NCBI GenBank assembly: GCA_964453435.1
Contig: CAYVQZ010000101.1
Location: 1-8,846 of the forward strand
DNA length: 8,846 nucleotides
Reading direction: 5' to 3'
From: CAYVQZ01 sp964453435
GTDB taxonomy: Bacteria > Abyssobacteria > SURF-5
Part shown: one piece after another, positions 1 through 5,839 of the stretch
How the letters are laid out: each line of letters starts with the position of its first letter
Numbering within the stretch: position 1 is the stretch's first letter
Notes under the pieces: model-generated
The model's input: the letters and a program-made list of their open reading frames with translations, nothing else
Databases searched by the model: none
Told to the model about the DNA's origin: nothing
Translations under genes and position numbers: made by a program

Positions 1-46
1 CTGCCTTACAAGCAGGAGGCCACTGGTTCAAGTCCAGTACCGCCCA
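1..46 (+). tRNA. tRNA-Val (anticodon UAC), 3' part only
   Basis: This is the 3' part of a tRNA cut by the left window edge. The visible parts are the anticodon stem (CTGC 1-4 with GCAG 12-15; the fifth pair lies outside), the 7-base anticodon loop CTTACAA (5-11) with anticodon TAC at 7-9, and a 5-base variable loop (17-21). The T arm has stem ACTGG/CCAGT (22-26, 34-38) and loop TTCAAGT (27-33). The 3' acceptor strand ACCGCCC is at 39-45 and discriminator A at 46. UAC reads valine GUA/GUN codons, and discriminator A fits tRNA-Val. The next bases are CCG, so the CCA tail is not fully encoded and must be added by nucleotidyltransferase. The acceptor pairing cannot be checked because the 5' half is missing. 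Confidence 0.93.
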
Positions 47-66
47 CCGTGTCTTGGTCTGCGCAA

Positions 67-108
67 GCCTGCGCATGAGGCTTCAAGGCCGAAGCCGCAG
101 GCGTTTTT
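67..108 (+). terminator. Rho-independent terminator of the tRNA-Val transcript
   Basis: A long imperfect hairpin starts about 20 bases after the tRNA. The outer stem is GCCTGC (67-72) with GCAGGC (97-102) and the inner stem is GGCTTC (79-84) with GAAGCC (91-96). The loop is 85-90, with a 6-base bulge on the left arm (73-78). It is followed by G and five T (104-108). The shape and position fit an intrinsic terminator for the upstream tRNA. A competing small hairpin overlaps its left arm (see findings). Confidence 0.75.
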
Positions 109-244
109 GTCGGAGACCCATCCAGGCCGGCTTGTTCGCACATCATCTCCCGCCGCTGGAATTATTTGTTCTCATCGGTAATTCCTTTCCGCACACTTTC
201 GTTCGCTCACCCGCTCGCCGGTCTCATTCGATGAAAGCGGTTTG

Positions 245-273
245 TTGCAATCACCCATGCCGTATGGTAAACT
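245..273 (+). promoter_or_regulatory. Candidate sigma70-type promoter for def-recR
   Basis: TTGCAA (245-250, 4 of 6 to TTGACA) is followed after exactly 17 bases by TAAACT (268-273, 4 of 6 to TATAAT). The -10 box lies 34 bases before the def start, leaving a short leader with the AAGGAG ribosome site. It is the best candidate I found between the tRNA terminator and def. The match is moderate and rests on sequence alone. Confidence 0.35.
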
Positions 274-307
274 TGTGATAGAAACGTACGTAAGGAGTGC
301 AGCTTCC

Positions 308-817
308 ATGCTTCACCTTGTGACATATCCGGCGCCGGTGCTCCGAAGGACGGCAAAAGCCGTGAAAGAAGTGAGCGGCGAGCTGATCAAGACCAGTGAC
401 GAAATGTTTTCCATCATGTACGAGAATCACGGTATCGGGCTGGCCGCGCCTCAGGTCGGCTTGTCGAAGCGAGTCCTCGTCATGGACCTGCGCCAGGACG
501 GTCTTCCGGTATACGTGATGATAAATCCGAGGATAACGCAGCGGGAGTGCCTGAGCGAAGCGGAGGAGGGCTGCCTGAGTCTTCCCGATGTATTCGCGGA
601 CGTAAAGCGCGCCGAGCGGGTTGTTGTCGAATATGTCGACCGCGACGGAGAAGAGCGCACCCTCGAAGCGGAGGGCATGCTCGCGCGCGCGGTTCAGCAC
701 GAAATCGACCATTTGAACGGTGTTCTTTTTGTGGACCGGCTGGGAGAGAGCCGGCGGCAGACCGTCGCGCCGCAGCTGCGCGAACTCGCGGAGAAGGCGA
801 AGGAGAAGAGCAGGTAA
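308..817 (+). CDS. def: Peptide deformylase
   Basis: The 169-residue product removes the formyl group from the N-terminal methionine of new polypeptides; it is a cytosolic metal (usually Fe2+) enzyme acting at the ribosome exit. All three family motifs are intact: GIGLAAPQ at residues 42-49, EGCLS at 87-91 with metal ligand Cys89, and HEIDH at 131-135 with ligands His131 and His135 and catalytic Glu132. Length is normal for the family. The ATG at 308 is chosen because AAGGAG lies at 292-297, ten bases upstream, and the protein begins in the usual way (MLHLVTYPAPVLR). The frame stays open upstream to a TTG at 242, but that would add 22 residues not typical of deformylases. recR follows after one base. 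The usual partner fmt (methionyl-tRNA formyltransferase) is not next to it. Confidence 0.96.
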   Translation: MLHLVTYPAPVLRRTAKAVKEVSGELIKTSDEMFSIMYENHGIGLAAPQVGLSKRVLVMDLRQDGLPVYVMINPRITQRECLSEAEEGCLSLPDVFADVKRAERVVVEYVDRDGEERTLEAEGMLARAVQHEIDHLNGVLFVDRLGESRRQTVAPQLRELAEKAKEKSR

Positions 818-818
818 C

Positions 819-1418
819 ATGCGCGGTGAGGCGGGCGTGATAAACAGGCTGGTCGAGGAATTCCGCCGGTTGCCGGGTGTCGGCCCCAAGAGCGCGCATC
901 GGCTGGCTTTCCATATCATCAACCTTCCCGAGGAAGAGGCAAACCGCCTCGCGCAGGCCATTATCGACGCAAAGCGGAACGTGCGTCTCTGCTCCGTGTG
1001 CTGCAATATTACCGAAACCGACCCCTGCGAGCTGTGTTCCGACTCGCGTCGTGACCAGTCCGTCATTTGTGTCGTCGAAAAGCCAAGTGACGCGGCTTCC
1101 TTCGAAAAGGGCGGTCGATACAGGGGGCTGTACCATGTGCTGCACGGCTCTCTCTCTCCTCTCGACGGCATTGGTCCCGACGATATACGCATCAAAGAAT
1201 TGCTTGCCCGGCTGGCGGACAAAACGGTCAACGAGGTCATCGTGGCGACGAACCCCAACACGGGCGGCGAGGCCACCGCGATGTATATCAGGGAGGTCGT
1301 CAGGCCCCTGGGAGCGCGCGTGACGAGAATCGCCCAGGGAGTGCCGGTGGGCAGCGACCTCGAGTTCGCCGACGATTCCACGCTGAGCCACGCCCTTGAA
1401 GGCCGGAGAGAGTTGTGA
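819..1418 (+). CDS. recR: Recombination mediator protein RecR
   Basis: The 199-residue product is full length for RecR, which acts with RecF/RecO to load RecA onto SSB-coated gaps during recombinational repair. In order it shows a helix-hairpin-helix (LPGVGPKSA, residues 18-26), a four-cysteine zinc site (Cys58, Cys61, Cys70, Cys73), a TOPRIM domain from about residue 81 with acidic Glu87, and the conserved SLSPLDGIGP stretch at 111-120. The C-terminal part TNPNTGGEATA (144-154) and the VPVGSDLEFAD region (175-185) are also classic. The start ATG (819-821) lies one base after the def stop. AGGAG at 801-805 is rather distant, so a GTG at 837 in the same frame is an alternative. Co-transcription with def is likely. 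RecR is more often found after dnaX-ybaB, so this pairing is less common. Confidence 0.96.
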   Translation: MRGEAGVINRLVEEFRRLPGVGPKSAHRLAFHIINLPEEEANRLAQAIIDAKRNVRLCSVCCNITETDPCELCSDSRRDQSVICVVEKPSDAASFEKGGRYRGLYHVLHGSLSPLDGIGPDDIRIKELLARLADKTVNEVIVATNPNTGGEATAMYIREVVRPLGARVTRIAQGVPVGSDLEFADDSTLSHALEGRREL

Positions 1419-1445
1419 GAATTTTTGAAAAGCCCCTGGTCGAAT

Positions 1446-1471
1446 GCCCGGACATTCGGTCCGGGCTTTTT
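1446..1471 (+). terminator. Intrinsic terminator after recR
   Basis: A perfect 8-bp stem, GCCCGGAC (1446-1453) with GTCCGGGC (1459-1466), encloses the 5-base loop ATTCG and is followed directly by five T (1467-1471). It lies 27 bases after the recR stop and 55 bases before the preferred xerD start. It is a textbook Rho-independent terminator closing the def-recR unit. Confidence 0.92.
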
Positions 1472-1526
1472 CGCTGAATGCGCGTTTCCCTGCAAAAGGA
1501 TGTGCGAGACGAACCAGCGCGGAAAA

Positions 1527-2399
1527 ATGAGGGAGCTGATCGACGAGTTCCTTGCCTGGCTGAGTGTCGAGAGAGGACTTGCCCGGAATACCGTCGTCTC
1601 CTATGCGTATGACCTCGAACAATACCGCGCATTTGTCGAGGATGACCGCTGTATCGACATATCGACCGTCGCCTCCCGCGATATTCACGACTACCTGTTC
1701 TGCTTGAAATCGAGAGGACTCTCGACACGCTCGATGGAACGGCGCCTTGTTTCCGTAAAGCAATTTCATCGTTTCCTGCGGCGCGAGCGACGTCTGCCTC
1801 ATGACTGCACGGCGAACCTGGACAAATTCAAGGTTTGGCGAATGCTGCCCGAGGCGATAAGCCCGGCGGAAGTGGAGGTGTTGCTCGCCCAGCCCGACAC
1901 GAAATCCCGGCGGGGAATTCGCGACGCGGCCATGCTCGAGTTGATGTATTCCGCCGGCCTGCGGATTTCGGAGCTGATCGGTCTCAGGCACGACGATTTG
2001 ATGCTGGACATCGGCTTCATACGGTGCCGCGGAAAAGGCGGAAAGGAGCGCCTGATTCCGATTGGCGAGGTGGCTGTTCGAAAGGTGGAAGAACACTTGG
2101 AAACCAATCGGGAGGACGACTCCGAGTTTCTTTTCCTCACGCGCCTCGGCAGGCCGTTCTCGCGGCAAGGCTGCTGGAAGATGATTCGGGGCCACATTCG
2201 AGTGGCTGGTATTCGCAAACGGGTTACGCCCCACACGCTCAGACATTCTTTTGCCACTCACCTGCTGTCGGGGGGAGCGAATCTCAGGGCGATACAGGAA
2301 ATGCTGGGGCATGCAGACATCGCCACCACCCAGGTTTATACTCATGTTACGAATGAACGGCTGAAGCAGACGCATCTTCGCTGTCATCCACGCGGATGA
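1527..2399 (+). CDS. xerD: Site-specific tyrosine recombinase XerD
   Basis: The 290-residue product is a tyrosine recombinase, which in this family resolves chromosome dimers at dif near the terminus together with a partner (XerC) and FtsK. The N-terminal SAM-like DNA-binding domain spans about residues 1-85 and the catalytic domain about 108-285. All six active-site residues are present: Arg146 (GLRISE), Lys170 (GKGGKER), His236 and Arg239 (HTLRH), His262 (LGH) and nucleophile Tyr271 (VYTHV). Their spacing matches XerD (R-K 24, H-R 3, R-H 23, H-Y 9). The C-terminal ERLKQTHLRCHPR tail favours XerD over XerC. ATG at 1527 is chosen because the protein then begins like family members, but the ribosome site is weak (only GGA). 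An in-frame ATG at 1500 is possible. The upstream terminator implies its own promoter, which I could not locate. Confidence 0.9.
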   Translation: MRELIDEFLAWLSVERGLARNTVVSYAYDLEQYRAFVEDDRCIDISTVASRDIHDYLFCLKSRGLSTRSMERRLVSVKQFHRFLRRERRLPHDCTANLDKFKVWRMLPEAISPAEVEVLLAQPDTKSRRGIRDAAMLELMYSAGLRISELIGLRHDDLMLDIGFIRCRGKGGKERLIPIGEVAVRKVEEHLETNREDDSEFLFLTRLGRPFSRQGCWKMIRGHIRVAGIRKRVTPHTLRHSFATHLLSGGANLRAIQEMLGHADIATTQVYTHVTNERLKQTHLRCHPRG

Positions 2400-2420
2400 A
2401 AATCTCCTTTTCTCGGACCT

Positions 2421-3233
2421 ATGTCGGGCATTGAAACAAGAAACGTCGTTTTTGGATACACGGAGCGGGCGCTCTTCGAGGGGTTGACCGTCTCGGTCGG
2501 CAGCGGAGAGTTTGTCGGCCTCGTCGGACCGAACGGTTCCGGCAAGACTACCTTCTTGAATTTGCTCACGCGCGTGCTCCGCCCCCGTGAGGGACAAATC
2601 CTCGTTGATGGAGTCGACGTGCGGTCGATGTCCGCCCGGGCTCTCGCCTCCAAGATGGCGGTCGTTCCACAGGAGGCGACCTTCATCTTTCCGTTCACCG
2701 TCTCCGAGACCGTTCTTATGGGGCGCGCCCCTCACCTGCGCTCGATGCTGGAAACCGACGAAGACTTTCTCATTGCTCAGGAGGCGATGGAAATGACCGG
2801 GGTCGCGCATCTAGCCGACCGGCCGGTCACAAACCTGAGCGGCGGAGAAAAGCAGGGAGTGCTGATCGCCCGGGCGCTCGCGCAGCGGCCCACCATCCTC
2901 CTGCTCGACGAACCGACCGCGTTTCTGGACATCAAACATCAGGTGGATATTTACGACATTCTGACCCGGCTGAACCGGGGACGCCAAATGACAATCATTG
3001 CGGTCTCGCACGACCTGAACCTGGCATCGAACTACTGCAAGCGTGTCCTGGTGTTCAAAGAGGGTCGCATGCGGTTCGACGGTCCTCCGGAGGAGACGAT
3101 AACGGCCGAGTCCGTTTGGGACGTGTATGGAGCCGACGTTGTCGTCCGGAAGAATTCCGAGACAGGCCGGCCGTTTGTCTTACCTGTCCGTTCCCGGAGA
3201 AGCAGTGGCGGAATCGAAGGCGCCCCGAGATGA
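2421..3233 (+). CDS. ABC transporter ATP-binding protein, FepC/BtuD/HmuV-like (Fe-siderophore, heme or cobalamin uptake)
   Basis: The 270-residue product is the ATPase subunit of an importer. Visible motifs are Walker A GPNGSGKTT (36-44), Q-loop Gln84, signature LSGGEKQ (139-145), Walker B ILLLDEP (159-165), D-loop around 168-170 and switch His197 (VSHDLN). The stretch FPFTVSETVLMGRAPHL (90-106) is typical of the FepC/BtuD/HmuV group that powers uptake of ferric siderophores, heme or vitamin B12 at the inner membrane. The substrate cannot be told from the ATPase alone. The residue after the signature Gln is Gly146, where Arg is common in the family. The gene starts 21 bases after xerD with no clear ribosome site, and its stop overlaps the next start as ATGA. 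No permease or binding-protein gene is in the window, so this subunit is an orphan locally. About 25 C-terminal residues, rich in Arg, Ser and Gly, lie beyond the usual fold. Confidence 0.88.
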   Translation: MSGIETRNVVFGYTERALFEGLTVSVGSGEFVGLVGPNGSGKTTFLNLLTRVLRPREGQILVDGVDVRSMSARALASKMAVVPQEATFIFPFTVSETVLMGRAPHLRSMLETDEDFLIAQEAMEMTGVAHLADRPVTNLSGGEKQGVLIARALAQRPTILLLDEPTAFLDIKHQVDIYDILTRLNRGRQMTIIAVSHDLNLASNYCKRVLVFKEGRMRFDGPPEETITAESVWDVYGADVVVRKNSETGRPFVLPVRSRRSSGGIEGAPR

Positions 3234-4657
3234 AAATCGTCCTGGTCAATCCACCTGAGATGATAGCCGGCGAGGAAGCTGGGGCGGGGTTTGGCGCTCG
3301 AACCTTTGTGAAGCAACTGCGAGTGCTCCCGCCGCTCGGTCTCGCGTACATCGCCGCCGTGCTGCAAGGGGAATCGCACGATGTCGAACTGATCGACGCA
3401 AACGCGCTGCGTCTCGAGCCCGTCGAGCTTGTTCGGCGAATCGGTGAGTTCTCTCCCGAGGTCGTCGGTATAACCTGTGTCACGCCTCTTTTCCCGATAG
3501 TAGTCCAGATATGCCGCGCGCTCAAGAGCCTTCCGCGACCGCCCGTCATTATAGTCGGCGGTCCCCAGGTGACAATCATGCCCGAATTGACGCTGCGGAC
3601 TCCGTGCTTTGATTTCGGCGTCGAAGGCGAAGCCGAGGTCGCCATGCCCGAGCTTGTCCGGAGAATCCGGTCGGGAGCCGACGCCGAGGGCGTCGGCGGA
3701 GTGATTTTCCGGGTGAGCGACCGTGTTGTCCGCAACGGCGCTGCGGCTCTCATGCCGATTGACGAAATTCCGATGCCGGCGCGGCGCATACTGCCAAACG
3801 AGAGCTATTTCGACATGACGACCGAAGGCCGCCGCGTGTCGTCGATCATGACGGCCAGGGGATGCCCCTATCGATGTTCGTTTTGCGAACGATACATCCG
3901 GGGAGGTCATTACCGCGCTCGCAGCGCCGACAACGTCGTCGAGGAACTGGAGGAGATGGTTCGGCGGTATGGCTGCACGGAAGTTGTCATCTATGACGAC
4001 ACGTTCACCGCGAACCGGCGGAGGGCTGCCGACATCTGCGAGCGGATACTCGAGCGCGGCCTGAGATTCCGGTGGGATTGTCGCACGCGGGTGGATTGTG
4101 TGGACCCGGAGCTGCTGCAACTCATGGCCCGCGCCGGCTGCTCGCGGATATCGTTCGGTGTCGAATCGGCCGATCCCGCCGTCATAGAACTATTCAACAA
4201 GAGAATAACAATCGACCAGGTGGAGAGCGCGTTCGCCTGGACGCGGTCTGCCGGCATCAAGATTCTCGGATATTTTATGATTGGCGCCCCCGGGGAAACG
4301 AGAGAATCCATAGAGAAAACCGTCGACCTGTCCCTGCGGTTGAATCCCGATTTCGCCTATTATTCGGTCGTCGTGCCATACCCGGGAACCGACCTCTACG
4401 ATTCCGCGCTCGGGAAGGGGTTTATTCCGTTCGACTATTGGAAGGAGTACGTCAAGACCGAGGGCCGTCTCGCAGAGCCCGTGCCGATGTTCGAGCATGG
4501 AGACGTGACGCGCGAATACCTGCTCTCGCGGTTGCGGTCGGCGTATACACAATTTTATTTTCGACCGGGTTATATCATGCGGAGGCTGTGGTCGATCAGG
4601 AGCCTGTCGGATTTCATCTGGCATGTGAAGATGGCCAGGGCTACGGTGATGACCTAG
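3230..4657 (+). CDS. B12-binding domain radical SAM protein
   Basis: The 475-residue product has an N-terminal cobalamin-binding Rossmann-type domain (about 1-150, beginning MKIVLVNPPE and including VGGPQVT at 109-115). The radical SAM domain (about 200-400) has the 4Fe-4S motif C-PYR-C-SF-C at Cys212, Cys216 and Cys219. Later family features are SFGVES (308-313), GAPGET (352-357), YPGTDLYD (384-391), and a C-terminal helical part with FYFRPGYIMRRL (442-453). Members of this class often methylate unactivated carbon or phosphorus, or do other radical chemistry (BchE, HpnP and many uncharacterised enzymes). The substrate here is unknown. The DxHxxG cobalamin-ligand motif is absent, as is common in this class. 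ATG at 3230 overlaps the ABC gene stop by four bases, suggesting coupled translation; a longer open frame to 3116 lies inside that gene and lacks family similarity. Confidence 0.92.
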   Translation: MKIVLVNPPEMIAGEEAGAGFGARTFVKQLRVLPPLGLAYIAAVLQGESHDVELIDANALRLEPVELVRRIGEFSPEVVGITCVTPLFPIVVQICRALKSLPRPPVIIVGGPQVTIMPELTLRTPCFDFGVEGEAEVAMPELVRRIRSGADAEGVGGVIFRVSDRVVRNGAAALMPIDEIPMPARRILPNESYFDMTTEGRRVSSIMTARGCPYRCSFCERYIRGGHYRARSADNVVEELEEMVRRYGCTEVVIYDDTFTANRRRAADICERILERGLRFRWDCRTRVDCVDPELLQLMARAGCSRISFGVESADPAVIELFNKRITIDQVESAFAWTRSAGIKILGYFMIGAPGETRESIEKTVDLSLRLNPDFAYYSVVVPYPGTDLYDSALGKGFIPFDYWKEYVKTEGRLAEPVPMFEHGDVTREYLLSRLRSAYTQFYFRPGYIMRRLWSIRSLSDFIWHVKMARATVMT

Positions 4658-4716
4658 ACGTTTTTTCGCGCAGGAGGACAGGTTGACGTCCCGTCGGCCG
4701 CCGGTTCGTTCGTCGC

Positions 4717-4722
4717 GGAGGG
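4717..4722 (+). promoter_or_regulatory. Ribosome binding site deciding the PHP gene start
   Basis: GGAGGG lies 3-4 bases before the ATG at 4726. The frame upstream is closed by TGA at 4684-4686 with no ATG, GTG or TTG in between, so 4726 is the first possible start. A second, stronger AGGAGG at 4672-4677 lies further upstream and does not serve this frame. Confidence 0.6.
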
Positions 4723-4725
4723 AAA

Positions 4726-5778
4726 ATGTATCGAGAGTACGTTGGCAACCTGCACATCCATTCGACATACTCGGACGGAACGGCCACCATCGAGGAAATC
4801 GCCGCCGCCGCCGCGCGCGCCCGGCTCGATTTTATCGGAATCAACGACCATTTCAAATTAACGGGATTGCAGGAGGGCAAGGAAGGATGGCATAACGATG
4901 TCGCGGTTCTAATCGGGGTGGAACTGAACCGAAGATATAACCATTACCTTGCCTACAACATCACCAAGGACATTCCTTCCGATACGGCGAATCCCCAGAC
5001 CGTTATCGACGCCACGAAGAAACAAGGCGGGGTGGGTTTCATTGCTCACCCGTTTGAACTGGGCAGCCCGATCCATGACGGCGGGCATGCGTTTGTGTGG
5101 AACCGCTGGGATGTCCAAGGCTACACCGGGATTTGCATCTGGAATTTTTCTTCTATCTGGAAAGGCAACGCTCGCAACCACCTGCTGGCTTTTTACTATT
5201 ACCACAACATCGCCGCCGCCAATCTTGACCCCCTTGATGAAACGCTATCCAAATGGGACGAACTCAGTCAGCATCGGAAAGTCGTTGCAGTCGGAGGGTC
5301 GGACAATCACGGCGTCAAGTTCAAGTCTCTCTTCGGCCTTATTCAAGGCAACGTGTTCGACTATGAATATGTGTTCCGGGCCGTAAACACACATATTCTC
5401 CTGCCGAAGGAAATGTCCGAGGACTTTGCCGTGGCAAAAAAAGAGATATATGACGCGTTGGCGAACGGAAGATGCTTTGTGGGGTGCGGTCTCTTTGCCG
5501 ACCCGCGGGGGTTTCGGTTTGAGGCGGAGACAGCCGGCGGCCTCATCCCCATGGGCGGCGATGCGCGCCTGAAGGACTCGCCCATCCTCCTTGTGCGAGC
5601 GCCGGCAGAGGGAATCATCCGATTTGTGCGGAAAGGCGAAATAATCAGGTCGGAACGGGCGAGTGCGGCAACGCTGCGTGTCGAAAAACCGGGACCCTAT
5701 CGCGCAGAGGTCAGACTTCCGAACGGCCGCCGCAAGACGCGCGCGTGGATTTTCTCCAATCCCATCTATGTGGTGTGA
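4726..5778 (+). CDS. PHP-domain metal-dependent phosphoesterase (CehA/McbA-like)
   Basis: The 350-residue product has a PHP (polymerase and histidinol phosphatase) fold. Metal-binding motifs in order are NLHIHSTYSDGT (His10, His12, Asp17), NDH (Asp41, His42), GVE (Glu66) with His73 just after, AHP (His108) and GSDNHG (Asp193, His195). This set fits a trinuclear-type phosphoesterase active site of the CehA/McbA group, whose members cleave phosphomono- or diesters. The segment from about residue 255 to 350 looks like a beta-rich Ig-like end domain, finishing WIFSNPIYVV, a common ending in this group. No signal peptide is seen, so it is probably cytosolic. The gene lies 68 bases after the radical SAM gene on the same strand and could share its transcript. 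The substrate is unknown; the family name is firm, the reaction is inferred. Confidence 0.88.
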   Translation: MYREYVGNLHIHSTYSDGTATIEEIAAAAARARLDFIGINDHFKLTGLQEGKEGWHNDVAVLIGVELNRRYNHYLAYNITKDIPSDTANPQTVIDATKKQGGVGFIAHPFELGSPIHDGGHAFVWNRWDVQGYTGICIWNFSSIWKGNARNHLLAFYYYHNIAAANLDPLDETLSKWDELSQHRKVVAVGGSDNHGVKFKSLFGLIQGNVFDYEYVFRAVNTHILLPKEMSEDFAVAKKEIYDALANGRCFVGCGLFADPRGFRFEAETAGGLIPMGGDARLKDSPILLVRAPAEGIIRFVRKGEIIRSERASAATLRVEKPGPYRAEVRLPNGRRKTRAWIFSNPIYVV

Positions 5779-5839
5779 GTCTCCCGCTCCCGCGACAACT
5801 GTCTCAGGTTGATTGGCTTTCGGAGGCCCGGCGCCGGAT

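Noticed and set aside
54..278. Open frame of 74 codons between tRNA-Val and def
   Set aside because: It runs through the tRNA terminator and the candidate def promoter, has no ribosome site and no recognisable protein features.
1527..2399. XerD as an integrase of a mobile element inserted at the tRNA-Val
   Set aside because: The protein has the length, residue spacing and C-terminal tail of chromosomal XerD. It is separated from the tRNA by def and recR, and I saw no attachment-site repeat or phage gene.
480..2810. Very long minus-strand open frame (776 codons) opposite def, recR, xerD and the ABC gene
   Set aside because: It is antisense to four clearly recognisable genes and crosses a perfect terminator. 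Its protein shows no family motif. Long antisense frames are expected in GC-rich coding DNA.
3032..4120. Minus-strand open frame of 362 codons opposite the radical SAM gene
   Set aside because: The plus strand holds complete cobalamin-binding and radical SAM motifs; the antisense product is His/Arg-rich and unrecognisable.
4639..4668. Possible terminator between the radical SAM and PHP genes
   Set aside because: Six T are present (4661-4666), but the only stem before them (CTA/TAG plus GGT/ACC with a bulge) is weak and overlaps the stop codon.
5779..5839. Bidirectional terminator between the convergent PHP and htrA genes
   Set aside because: There is a perfect palindrome CCGGCGCCGG (5828-5837), but no loop of useful size and no T-run on either side, so I do not call it a terminator.
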